Positions 47,736 to 56,017 of a stretch of 64,000 nucleotides of DNA are shown piece by piece. Positions within the stretch are counted from its first letter, which is position 1, and each line of letters opens with the position of its first letter. Source of the DNA: Lachnospiraceae bacterium UBA3692 (GTDB lineage: Bacteria; Bacillota; Clostridia; Lachnospirales; Lachnospiraceae); NCBI GenBank assembly GCA_002372815.1, contig DFIR01000012.1, positions 32,182-96,181 of the forward strand, written 5' to 3'. Made by a program: the position numbers and the translations under genes. The notes beneath the pieces were generated by a model. That model searched no databases and was not told where the DNA came from. It was given only the letters and a program-made list of their open reading frames with translations.

Positions 47736-48035
47736 ATGGCAGCTCAGTTTACAGTCACACCGGCGAAGCTCGTCGAAGCAGCGGAGAACCTCAACAACCT
47801 GAACAACAAGTTCCGCACGGAAGTCCAGAACATGCAGCAGCGCGAGCAGGCGCTCAACAGCATGTGGGAAGGCGCGGCCCGCGATGCGTTCCATAACACG
47901 TTCGCAACGGATATGCAGAAGTACGATTCCTTCTACAACGGCATCGTCCAGTTCGCACAGAAGCTCAACGAGGCAGCCACGGCTTACGCGAAGGCGGAGA
48001 ACACCAGCGTCGGCATCGCCCGCAGCAGAAGATAA
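47736..48035 (+). CDS. WXG100-like protein 3 (EsxA-like)
   Basis: 99 residues, ATG 47736 preceded by AAGGAGGAAG and a strong AT-rich leader. SMWEGAARDAF gives the WXG turn (W44), and YAKAE (Y84-E88) the export signal. Starts MAAQFTVTPAKLVEAAENLN, typical of EsxA. Good ribosome site suggests high expression. Confidence 0.9.
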   Translation: MAAQFTVTPAKLVEAAENLNNLNNKFRTEVQNMQQREQALNSMWEGAARDAFHNTFATDMQKYDSFYNGIVQFAQKLNEAATAYAKAENTSVGIARSRR

Positions 48036-48119
48036 CACCGGAGCGGCAGGACCGCGGAACGAATCCTTCATCCGACAGCATATACATATCTGAATATATA
48101 AAAAAGAAAGGAAGATATC

Positions 48120-48431
48120 ATGGACGGAAAGATTATGGTAACCCCTCAGCAGCTCAGAACAGCCGCGGGTGAATTCAATGCATCGAACACCACTGTCAGG
48201 ACAATCGCGAACGAGATGATGAACACTGTGAAGGCCCTGAACGCCGTCTGGACCGGCGAGGCAGCGACCGCCTACTACGGAAAGATGGACGGCCTCAGCG
48301 ACGACATCGAGCGTCTCTCCAAGCTGATCACCGAGTACTCCCAGGATCTCGAGGAGATGGCGGCAGCGTATGACCAGGGCGAGCAGGAAGCGGCCAGCAT
48401 CGCCAATTCCCTTCCTTCCGACATCCTCTGA
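48120..48431 (+). CDS. WXG100-like protein 4
   Basis: 103 residues, ATG 48120 with AAGGAAG upstream. AVWTGEAATAYYGKM gives the WXG turn (W44-T-G), YDQGE (Y84-E88) the export signal, and the end is SLPSDIL. Very similar in plan to protein 3; probable heterodimer partner or separate substrate. Confidence 0.9.
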   Translation: MDGKIMVTPQQLRTAAGEFNASNTTVRTIANEMMNTVKALNAVWTGEAATAYYGKMDGLSDDIERLSKLITEYSQDLEEMAAAYDQGEQEAASIANSLPSDIL

Positions 48432-48506
48432 TCAGGACACGGTACACCTTTCGCGGCGCGAGCCTCCGCACAGGCCGCGCCTCCCTATAAGAGGTAAGAG
48501 CTTATC

Positions 48507-48821
48507 ATGAAGACTGAACATCAGATTTCCGTTGAATACCGCGCCGCGATGAGACAGGTGCAGGAGCTCCGCAAGATTGCAGCGGACATCCGGAAACTGT
48601 CCGACGACGATATGGGCGGCGCGCTGCAGACTCTGTCCGCAGGATGGAAAGGCGACAATGCCAACGCCTACCTGACCAAGGCCAACAAGGTCAAGGTCAA
48701 TATCCAGACCATCGGCGTCAACCTGCAGAGAGTGGCGGACGCCCTGGCGCAGGAAGCCGCGCGCGTGCGGGCAGCGGACCTGAAGGCGGCGCAGATCGCC
48801 GCGCAGAGAAACGGCGGCTGA
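48507..48821 (+). CDS. WXG100-like protein 5
   Basis: 104 residues, start 48507. WXG turn AGWKGDNANAYL (W47-K-G). N-terminus starts MKTEHQISVEYRAAMRQVQE. No YxxxD/E signal; a basic/Ala-rich C-terminal helix (AAQIAAQRNGG) instead. Directly before the TM kinase. Confidence 0.86.
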   Translation: MKTEHQISVEYRAAMRQVQELRKIAADIRKLSDDDMGGALQTLSAGWKGDNANAYLTKANKVKVNIQTIGVNLQRVADALAQEAARVRAADLKAAQIAAQRNGG

Positions 48822-48828
48822 GCAAAGT

Positions 48829-50916
48829 ATGCAGAACGTGATCAACGGGACATACCGGATACTCGAAGAGATCGGGCATGGCGGGGGCGGAACGGTCTAC
48901 CTCGCCATGCATCTTCGATTGCAGAGAAAAGTGGTCCTCAAGAAGATGCACGCGAGCCTGGCCGGCCGCGTGGACAGGCGCTCCGAGGCGGATATCCTCA
49001 AGAACCTCCGGCACTTCTGCCTGCCGCAGGTCCTCGATTTCGTCGAGGACGGCGAGGACGTCTACACTGTCATGGAGTATATCGAGGGCCCGACGCTCAA
49101 GCAGCTGCTGGACCGGGGCAGGGTCTTCTCCGAGGAGGAGGCCGCCGCCTACGGGGAGCAGCTTCTGGACGCCCTGGAATATCTGCACACCCGGCGCGTC
49201 CCCATCATCCACGGGGACGTCAAGCCTTCGAATATCATCGTGACGCCGCAGGGGTCGATCTGCCTGATCGATTTCAACGTGTCCGGGTACCTGACGGACG
49301 GATCCGTCATGACGGTCGGCTACTCGAAGGGCTACGCCTCCCCGGAACAGGTCCGGGCGGTGCGCTCGGCCTCCGGCATGACGCAGAAGGGCCGCCAGTT
49401 CAGCGGCAATACCCGCAGCACCATCTCCACGGTCGGGACCAGCCGGGAGGACGTGCTGATCGGCAGCCGCACCGGCGTGACGCCGCGGTCGGACCTCTAC
49501 AGCGCCGGCGCCGTCCTCTACAGCCTGGTCACAGGACAGAGACCGGCGGAGGATTTCCTGCAGATCGTGCCGCTCTCGGAGCACCGCGGCATCAGCGACA
49601 GCTTCGCGGCGGTGGTGGACCGGGCGATGTCGCCGGATCCGGCGAAGCGGTATGCCTCCGCAGCGGAGATGCGGGAGGCCCTCCGGACTTATCCGAAGAA
49701 AGACACGCGGTACCGCCGCAGGACCCTGTACAGAAGGCTCCTCTTCGGCGTGGCGACAGGGATCGCCGCCGGCTGCATCTTCTTCGGCATCTACGGATAC
49801 CGGGTCGCGCAGAAGAACCGTCTCGCCGCCTACCAGGAGGCGGTCACGCGCCTAGAGCAGGCGGGCACGACGGCGGATGGCGCACAGTTCGAGGCACTCT
49901 ATGAGGCGTGCGTGAAGCTCCGGCCGGACCTGCTGGATGCGGCGGTGCAGAAGGCGCAGCGGCTGTTCCGGGAGCGGCAGTATGACGCGTGCGAGACCTT
50001 CATCCGCGGGCTGACGATCGACCCGGATGACCGGGACGCGCAGGTGGACTGCATCGCGGACCTGTACTACATCCTCGGCAACTGCTGCTATGAGCAGAAG
50101 CGGCTCGGGGAGGCGGCGGACTGGATGCAGCAGGCGGCTTCCCTGCGGTCCGACAATCCCGACTATTTCCGGGATCTCGCGATCGTGTACGCGCAGGACG
50201 GTGCGGTCGACAAGGCGCAGGAGATCCTGGACCAGGCGGACAGGATCGGGCTGACGGATGACCACATCGCGCTGGTGGAGGGGGAGATCCTCCTGCAGAA
50301 GGGCGAGCGCCGGGCGGCCGTCGAAGCCTTTCAGAAATGCCGGTCCCTGACGACGGACGAATATGTCCGGATGCGCGCCTATCTGTTTGAGAGCCGGGCC
50401 TATGAGCAGGAGGGACTCACGCACAGCGCGCTCACCTCGCAGGCCAGGGTGCTGGAGGAGGCGCGGTCGGATCTGCCGCAGGACCGTCTGCCGGGGATCC
50501 TGGAGCAGCTGGCGCAGACCTACATCCATCTCTTCGAGACGACCGACGACCGGCAGTACGCCTCGGAAGCGGTCACCGTTCTGGAGGAGATCCGGGGATA
50601 CGGGTGGGGGAACGTCACGACGGACGGCAACATCGTGATCCTCTGCCAGCGGGCCGGCTATCTGAAGCAGGCGGAGATCGCCGCCGCGCAGATGAAGCAG
50701 AACTATCCCGACCGGTACGAGACCTACAAGCGCCTGGCGTTCCTGGAGATCGTCCTGCAGGAGCAGAAGGACGCCGCGGACCGGGATTACCACGTCTTCG
50801 GGGACTATTATGACGAAGCCGTCTCCCTCTACGGGCAGCAGGGGAGCGGACAGGATATGGAGATGCAGGTCCTGGAGGACGCCTGGCAGCAGGTGCGGGA
50901 CGGAGGATGGCTTTGA
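48829..50916 (+). CDS. TM Ser/Thr kinase-like protein with TPR ectodomain (EssB-like layout)
   Basis: 695 residues, start 48829 (weak ribosome site, so probably coupled). Kinase domain (about 8-285): GHGGGGTVYLA, VVLKKMH, IHGDVKPSNIIV, LIDFNVSGYL (DFN for DFG), YASPEQVR. The Lys, Asp and Asn remain, so activity cannot be excluded. One TM (LLFGVATGIAAGCIFFGIYG, about 304-323) and then about 370 residues of TPR-like helical repeats (NCCYEQKRLGEAADWMQQAA, LAIVYAQDGAVDKAQEILDQ, EGEILLQKGERRAAVEAFQK). Kinase-like domain, TM and helical ectodomain match the plan of EssB/YukC, the partner of EssC, which is otherwise missing here. Confidence 0.88.
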   Translation: MQNVINGTYRILEEIGHGGGGTVYLAMHLRLQRKVVLKKMHASLAGRVDRRSEADILKNLRHFCLPQVLDFVEDGEDVYTVMEYIEGPTLKQLLDRGRVFSEEEAAAYGEQLLDALEYLHTRRVPIIHGDVKPSNIIVTPQGSICLIDFNVSGYLTDGSVMTVGYSKGYASPEQVRAVRSASGMTQKGRQFSGNTRSTISTVGTSREDVLIGSRTGVTPRSDLYSAGAVLYSLVTGQRPAEDFLQIVPLSEHRGISDSFAAVVDRAMSPDPAKRYASAAEMREALRTYPKKDTRYRRRTLYRRLLFGVATGIAAGCIFFGIYGYRVAQKNRLAAYQEAVTRLEQAGTTADGAQFEALYEACVKLRPDLLDAAVQKAQRLFRERQYDACETFIRGLTIDPDDRDAQVDCIADLYYILGNCCYEQKRLGEAADWMQQAASLRSDNPDYFRDLAIVYAQDGAVDKAQEILDQADRIGLTDDHIALVEGEILLQKGERRAAVEAFQKCRSLTTDEYVRMRAYLFESRAYEQEGLTHSALTSQARVLEEARSDLPQDRLPGILEQLAQTYIHLFETTDDRQYASEAVTVLEEIRGYGWGNVTTDGNIVILCQRAGYLKQAEIAAAQMKQNYPDRYETYKRLAFLEIVLQEQKDAADRDYHVFGDYYDEAVSLYGQQGSGQDMEMQVLEDAWQQVRDGGWL

Positions 50917-52031
50917 TGAGAGAGGTGCTGAGATGGATCCTGCGCACGGCGGCCGTGCTGGCGCTCGCGTATATCGTCCTGTATTTCAGCGGCATCCTGC
51001 GCAGGGGCGGCAGTGCGGCGGTGGAACCGGCCGGGACAGGTGCCGCAGAAGAGACCGCCGGGGAAAGTGCCCCGGAGGAGCCCGCAGCGGACGCACCGTC
51101 TGAGGAGCCGGACGCCGGCGTGAAGCCCGCAGCGGAGGAGACACCGGACGCTGCAGCCGCCGCCGTGGAGGCGGGGATCCCGGAGGACCGGCTCTCCCTG
51201 AACGGGAACTACTATGCGGTCTACACGGGCGACAGCCTGGGGATCCGGACCTGGGAGGAGGCGGAGGCCTTCTGCGAGGAGCTGGGCGGCCATCTGGCCG
51301 TGATCGACGCGTCCCAGACCAACAGCGAGATCTTCCGCTACCTGCAGGAGCGGGGGATCATGACCGCTTTCTTCGGGCTCAGCGACGCGGAGCAGGAGGG
51401 GCAGTGGCGCTGGGTCGGCGACAGCCAGCCGGTCTACACGAACTGGGCCAAGGGGCAGCCGGAAGCCTCCTCCGCCGAGAGCGATTACGCCTGCTTCAGC
51501 ACACAGACCGGGGACGGACAGTGGTGCGACGCGAAGTTCGGATACGCGACGACGCGCTTCCTCTGCCAGTGGAACGACAACCTGATCGCGTCGCAGACGA
51601 TCCTGCAGGACATCCCGCGGGATGCGATGTACCTCGACGGACATGCCTACTGCATCTTTGAGAACGGCATGGGATCCTTCTACGAGGCGCAGCAGTACTG
51701 CCACAGCCGCGGCGGGGAGCTCGCGGTCATTGAAAGCGAAGAGGAGAACGAGGCGCTCTACGCCTACATGGTCGAGCGCGGCGTCGACATGGCCTTCATC
51801 GGCTACAGCGATTCTGAAAAAGAAGGCACATGGACCTGGGTGGACGGCTCCGAGGGCACCTTCACGGACTGGGGCCTCAACGACCGGGGCCAGCGGCAGC
51901 CGAACGCGGACAATGCGCATGAGGACTGGTGCCTCATGACGACGACGATGCGGGACGGACACTGGAACGACTCCCAGTTTACGGAGGAGCGGCAGGCCTA
52001 TTTCTGCGAATGGGTGCTGCCGGAGGAGTAG
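50916..52031 (+). CDS. Membrane protein with two C-type-lectin-fold domains
   Basis: 371 residues from ATG 50916, which overlaps the previous stop and sits 9 nt after GGAGG; ATG 50907 is too close to the site. N-terminal TM (WILRTAAVLALAYIVLYFSG), acidic Glu/Ala-rich stalk, then two lectin-fold domains: ELGGHLAVIDAS, TAFFGLSDAEQEGQWRWVGD, RFLCQWND; and RGGELAVIESEEENEALYAY, MAFIGYSDSEKEGTWTWVDG, WNDSQF, YFCEWV. Unlike 38354-39676 it has no zinc ribbon. Probably senses or binds an extracellular ligand. Confidence 0.88.
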   Translation: MREVLRWILRTAAVLALAYIVLYFSGILRRGGSAAVEPAGTGAAEETAGESAPEEPAADAPSEEPDAGVKPAAEETPDAAAAAVEAGIPEDRLSLNGNYYAVYTGDSLGIRTWEEAEAFCEELGGHLAVIDASQTNSEIFRYLQERGIMTAFFGLSDAEQEGQWRWVGDSQPVYTNWAKGQPEASSAESDYACFSTQTGDGQWCDAKFGYATTRFLCQWNDNLIASQTILQDIPRDAMYLDGHAYCIFENGMGSFYEAQQYCHSRGGELAVIESEEENEALYAYMVERGVDMAFIGYSDSEKEGTWTWVDGSEGTFTDWGLNDRGQRQPNADNAHEDWCLMTTTMRDGHWNDSQFTEERQAYFCEWVLPEE

Positions 52032-52049
52032 AGCAGAGAGGAGCAGGGG

Positions 52050-52451
52050 ATGCCGACACAGATCACTGCGCCGGACGCGCAGCAGCGGAGGAGAGCGCGC
52101 AGAGTCTTCCGGACCGTTTCGGAAGTTGTGGCCCTGGGGGCGCTCTATGCCCTCTTCGGCAGCGTGACCCATCTGTACCTGCCCTGCGTCTTCCGGCTGC
52201 TCACGGGCCTGCAGTGCCCCGGGTGCGGGATCACGCACTGCTTCCTGTGCCTGCTGCGGGGCGACCCGGCGGGCGCCTTCCGGGCCAATGCGTTCGTGCT
52301 GTGCCTGCTGCCGGCGGCGGTGCTCTACGGAGCGTACCGGGCAGCCTGCTACATCAGGACGGGTAGAGAGGACTATTCACCTGCGGAGACGGCGGGGATG
52401 GCCATCGTCACGGCGGCCGCCATCGCCTTCGCGGTGATCAGAAACTGCTGA
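52050..52451 (+). CDS. DUF2752 membrane protein
   Basis: 133 residues, ATG 52050 with AGGAGCAGGGG upstream. The hallmark CPGCGITHCFLCLLRGD (CPxCGxT followed by a helix) is present, flanked by hydrophobic segments (FVLCLLPAAVLYGAY, AIVTAAAIAFAVI). DUF2752 proteins are small membrane proteins of unknown function, common in Clostridia and Bacteroidota. Confidence 0.88.
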   Translation: MPTQITAPDAQQRRRARRVFRTVSEVVALGALYALFGSVTHLYLPCVFRLLTGLQCPGCGITHCFLCLLRGDPAGAFRANAFVLCLLPAAVLYGAYRAACYIRTGREDYSPAETAGMAIVTAAAIAFAVIRNC

Positions 52452-52480
52452 CACAGGTCAGCGCATGACAGGAGACGGAT

Positions 52481-54169
52481 ATGTTTTGTTCTAACTGCGG
52501 TGCACAGCTGCCGGAAGACGCGTTGTTCTGCCCCAGATGCGGAACCAGGGCGGACCTGTCCCTCGGGGGCGATGACGAGAAGACTTTTGCGGATCCCTGG
52601 GCGGAAACTTACAAGGTCCGGGAACCTGCGGACAGCGGGACTGGTGCCGCCCGCGAGAGCGGCGGATCGGCGGCCGGAAGCAGCGGCTCTTCAGGAAGCA
52701 GCACCTCTGCCGGAAGCAGCGGCGCCTCTTCCGGAGGCGGGAGACTCCGCTTCGGGACCGGCTTTGAGAAGAGCGGTTTCCGGAAGGACGAGGACTACGG
52801 ACACACGTACAGCCGCCCTGCGGACGACGACTATCGCGCGGAAACCGGCGGCTCCCGGAAGGATGATCCGCACCGGGACACCTACCGGGCGGAGACCGGC
52901 GGACGGTATGACGACGGGATGGGACCCGCTCCGGGTTCCCGGGCGGGACGCCCTTCCCGCGAACCCTCGGGGGACGCCGAGAAGTGGATCGTGACGGGAC
53001 TCGGGATCATCGGACTGACCGGCCTGGTGCGGGTGCTTCTCTGGGCGCTGCAGCAGGTCCTGTACTTCGTGATCTTCCGCACATATGCGAACGGGCTGAT
53101 CTTCTTCTCCAACGGTCTCTACAGGTTCCAGCAGGTCGTGAACATCCTGATCCTGGCGCTCTGCGCCGCCGCGCTCGGCGGGGCTGTCTGGCTGGTCACG
53201 CAGAGAGAGGGAGAGGACCGGCAGATGCCGGCCGTCGGGGCGGCCGCGGCCATCCTGCTGGGAGCTTCCTGTATCTGCCGCATCCTGTACCTTCCTTTCT
53301 GGATCACTGCGCTGCTCCTGGTCGCGGCGGTCCTGATCGGGCTGGACCTGTGCATCAATGTTTTTGCCGAGAAGAACAGTCTGTACGGGGCGTTCCGGCT
53401 GGACGATGACCTGGAGGCGCTGCGGAAGTTCCTGCAGAAAGAAGAGACCGTCGATCCGAAGATGTACACGGACCGGAAGATCCCGCACTACGAGACGACG
53501 CCGGAGCACGAGTCGAAGGACTCCTATTTCGACGGGACCGGGCTGCAGCTGCTGGGACACGCCCTGGTGGTGGTCCTGCTGAGCGTCTTCACCTGCGGGA
53601 TCGGGGCGCCGTGGGGGTTCGTCCGCCTGCGCCGGTGGGTGATGTCCCACACCGTCATCGAGGGAAGGAGACAGACCTTCAACGGGACGGGCGGCCAGAT
53701 GTTCGGACTGTATATCAAGTGGGCCCTGCTCACGATCATCACCTGCGGCATCTACCTCATCTTCGCGTCTGTCGACTACATGAAGTGGGAAGTGAAGCAC
53801 ACCTCCTATGAGGACGGCAGCGCGCCGCTCGACGGGGCCTATCCATATTCCGTCTTCGACGGCGGCGTCGGAGAATTCTTCGGCAACGCGTTGATCAGCG
53901 GCCTGCTCACGGTCTTCACCTGCGGCATCGGGGCGCCCTGGGGCATCACGATCATCCAGAAATGGGCCACGAAGAGCACGGTGATCGAAGGGGAGCGCTA
54001 CTTCTTCGACGGGACGGGCGGCCAGCTCTTCGGCATCTACCTGATCAATGCCCTGCTCACGATCATCACCTGCGGCATCTACGCCCCCTGGGCGGTCTGC
54101 AGGATGAACCGGTATATCATCAACCACACCCACGTGGACGCCACGTACAGCTACCACAGAGACCGCTGA
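52481..54169 (+). CDS. Zinc-ribbon, polytopic DUF898-like membrane protein
   Basis: 562 residues, start 52481 with GGAGACGG upstream. Ribbon MFCSNCGAQLPEDALFCPRC, a Ser/Gly-rich disordered stretch, then at least four TM segments (IIGLTGLVRVLLWALQQVLY, ILILALCAAALGGAVWLV, ITALLLVAAVLIGLDLCINV). The C-terminal 210 residues hold repeated DUF898-like units (YFDGTGLQLLGHALVVVLLS, VFTCGIGAPWGF; FFDGTGGQLFGIYLINALLT, IITCGIYAPWAV). Two large units are paralogous to each other. Role in the locus unknown. Confidence 0.85.
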   Translation: MFCSNCGAQLPEDALFCPRCGTRADLSLGGDDEKTFADPWAETYKVREPADSGTGAARESGGSAAGSSGSSGSSTSAGSSGASSGGGRLRFGTGFEKSGFRKDEDYGHTYSRPADDDYRAETGGSRKDDPHRDTYRAETGGRYDDGMGPAPGSRAGRPSREPSGDAEKWIVTGLGIIGLTGLVRVLLWALQQVLYFVIFRTYANGLIFFSNGLYRFQQVVNILILALCAAALGGAVWLVTQREGEDRQMPAVGAAAAILLGASCICRILYLPFWITALLLVAAVLIGLDLCINVFAEKNSLYGAFRLDDDLEALRKFLQKEETVDPKMYTDRKIPHYETTPEHESKDSYFDGTGLQLLGHALVVVLLSVFTCGIGAPWGFVRLRRWVMSHTVIEGRRQTFNGTGGQMFGLYIKWALLTIITCGIYLIFASVDYMKWEVKHTSYEDGSAPLDGAYPYSVFDGGVGEFFGNALISGLLTVFTCGIGAPWGITIIQKWATKSTVIEGERYFFDGTGGQLFGIYLINALLTIITCGIYAPWAVCRMNRYIINHTHVDATYSYHRDR

Positions 54170-54209
54170 CCGGCAGCCGGCCGGCGCGGGTGACGAGACG
54201 GAGGGAGCC

Positions 54210-55979
54210 ATGTTCTGTCCGAAATGCGGAAAAAGTGTCGTGGAAGGCGCCGCCTTCTGCAAATACTGCGGCGCGAAGATCCTGCGGAGATCCGCCGCCG
54301 GGAAGCAGGGGGCACCCGCCGGCAGGCCGGTGCGTCCGGCCGGGCGGTCCATGTCCGGCGCAGGATCCCAGGGAGCCCGGAAGCGCCGGCAGAGCCCGCA
54401 GCGTCCTGCCGGGACCGGCAAGGCACCTAAGAGACCGGATGGGCGGACTGTCAGGATCATGGCGGCAGCGGCCGGTGCGGTCCTGCTGATCGCGGCTTTT
54501 GCCGGCACGGCTTACGCTGTGTCCCCGGCGAGACGCGCCTCCCGGCAGGTGTCGATCGGCGACCGGTATCTGAGCGAACTGGACTACGACCAGGCCATGG
54601 TCGCCTACGAGAATGCCATCTCCATCGACCCCAAGTCCGAGGACGCCTACAGGGGCGTCGTGGACGCAGCCCTCGCGAAGGCGGAGAAGCTGGGCGAAGA
54701 GGAGGCGGATGAGAGAGATGTCCGCGATCTCTACGAGAAGGCCGCCGACGCGATCGTCAGGGCGGATGAGGAGGAGGTCGAGATCGATGTGCCGCCGGAG
54801 GTCATCGACGTGATCGAGATCCACATCCCGGAGGACCACCCGATCCACAGCACGAAGGGGGCGGAGACGACGGCCGCAACGGAGACGGAGACAGAGACGG
54901 AGACCGAAACGGAGACTGTGACAGAGACGGAAACCGTGACGGAGACAGAAACAGAGACTGCCACGGAGACGGAGACCGCAACGGAGACGGAAACAGAGAC
55001 TGCCACGGAGACGGAGACCGCAACGGAGACGGAAACAGAGACTGCCACGGAGACGGAGACCGCAACGGAGACGGAAACAGAGACTGTCACGGAGACGGAA
55101 ACTGTCACGGAGACAGAGACCGCCACAGAGACGGAGACCGTCCCCACGACGGAGACGCAGGACCAGGCGGCGCTGCAGCTGCCGGCCTCGATGACCTGGC
55201 AGGACGTGTACAGAACCTATATCGGGGAGAACCGCGCCGGAAACCGGGTGGACCTGTACGCGCTCGGGTTCATGGACGGGGATGAGATCCCGGAGCTGTT
55301 CCACACATCCCTCGATCCGGAGACCTGCGAGGGCACGGAGAAGATCCTGTCCTTCCGGGACGGACAGCTGGTGACGGAAGATGTGACGAACTATGAGAAC
55401 CTGGTGTTCAGGCCGCGGACCGGGCAGATGTACGTAAGCTATTCCGACGGCGGATCCTACGTGGAAGGGACCGCAGTCTACCGGGATGGACACATCGTGC
55501 CGGGAGACCTGCTGATCACAGACAGCGGCACCGGGGAGATCACCTGGAAAGGCGAGTCCGTCGAAGATGACGACTACTATGCCATTGCAGACGAACTGTA
55601 CGCCACTGCGGATCCGGGACAGCCGGTCGAAGGGTTCTTCACTCCGGATGAGATGCTCGCGTATCTGGATCTGCAGCTGCCGGCCGGCACCTATAACATC
55701 GGCTGGGCGATGGGCGACGGCGGTATGATGGGACTCCTGCAGCTGTCGGAGGACGGGACGTTCACTTTTGAGGGAGCGCCTTCCGTGCTGAGCGACGAGC
55801 TGGAGGACGGCGGCGAGGAGATCGCGGTCAGCGGGACGTACAGGATCGAAAACGCGGAGGAGATCACGAAGGCGAGGATCGCCTTTGAGAGTGAGACCGC
55901 GCATTTCTCCTTCCCCTATGTCGGAATGACCGAGGGATACCGGTACCTGCATTACGAGGCGGAAGATCTTTACGAGTGA
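54210..55979 (+). CDS. Zinc-ribbon/TM/TPR protein with Thr-Glu repeat
   Basis: 589 residues, ATG 54210 with GGAGGGA. Ribbon FCPKCGKSVVEGAAFCKYCG, basic linker, TM (VRIMAAAAGAVLLIAAFAGT), a TPR unit (RYLSELDYDQAMVAYENAIS, then IDPKSEDAYRG), a helical region, and then about 88 residues of nearly pure Thr-Glu repeat (ETETATETETATETETE). The C-terminal about 270 residues are globular (LGFMDGDEIPELF, EDGTFTFEGAPSVL, YVGMTEGYRYLHYEAEDLYE). Homologous to the partial gene at the left window edge. Likely extracytoplasmic; the TE stretch may be a spacer. Confidence 0.85.
   Translation: MFCPKCGKSVVEGAAFCKYCGAKILRRSAAGKQGAPAGRPVRPAGRSMSGAGSQGARKRRQSPQRPAGTGKAPKRPDGRTVRIMAAAAGAVLLIAAFAGTAYAVSPARRASRQVSIGDRYLSELDYDQAMVAYENAISIDPKSEDAYRGVVDAALAKAEKLGEEEADERDVRDLYEKAADAIVRADEEEVEIDVPPEVIDVIEIHIPEDHPIHSTKGAETTAATETETETETETETVTETETVTETETETATETETATETETETATETETATETETETATETETATETETETVTETETVTETETATETETVPTTETQDQAALQLPASMTWQDVYRTYIGENRAGNRVDLYALGFMDGDEIPELFHTSLDPETCEGTEKILSFRDGQLVTEDVTNYENLVFRPRTGQMYVSYSDGGSYVEGTAVYRDGHIVPGDLLITDSGTGEITWKGESVEDDDYYAIADELYATADPGQPVEGFFTPDEMLAYLDLQLPAGTYNIGWAMGDGGMMGLLQLSEDGTFTFEGAPSVLSDELEDGGEEIAVSGTYRIENAEEITKARIAFESETAHFSFPYVGMTEGYRYLHYEAEDLYE
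54880..55150 (+). repeat. In-gene Thr-Glu codon repeat
   Basis: About 270 bp of alternating ACG/ACA/ACC/ACT and GAG/GAA codons with 36-42 bp higher-order units (ACTGCCACGGAGACGGAGAC type). A likely site of length variation by slippage. Confidence 0.9.
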
Positions 55980-56017
55980 AGCGGCAGTCATCAACAGACT
56001 GCGCATGGAGGGTGAAA

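Noticed and set aside
29234..52031. C-type-lectin proteins as targets of a diversity-generating retroelement
   Set aside because: No reverse transcriptase gene and no template/variable repeat pair seen; the lectin domains differ throughout, not in an A-specific pattern.
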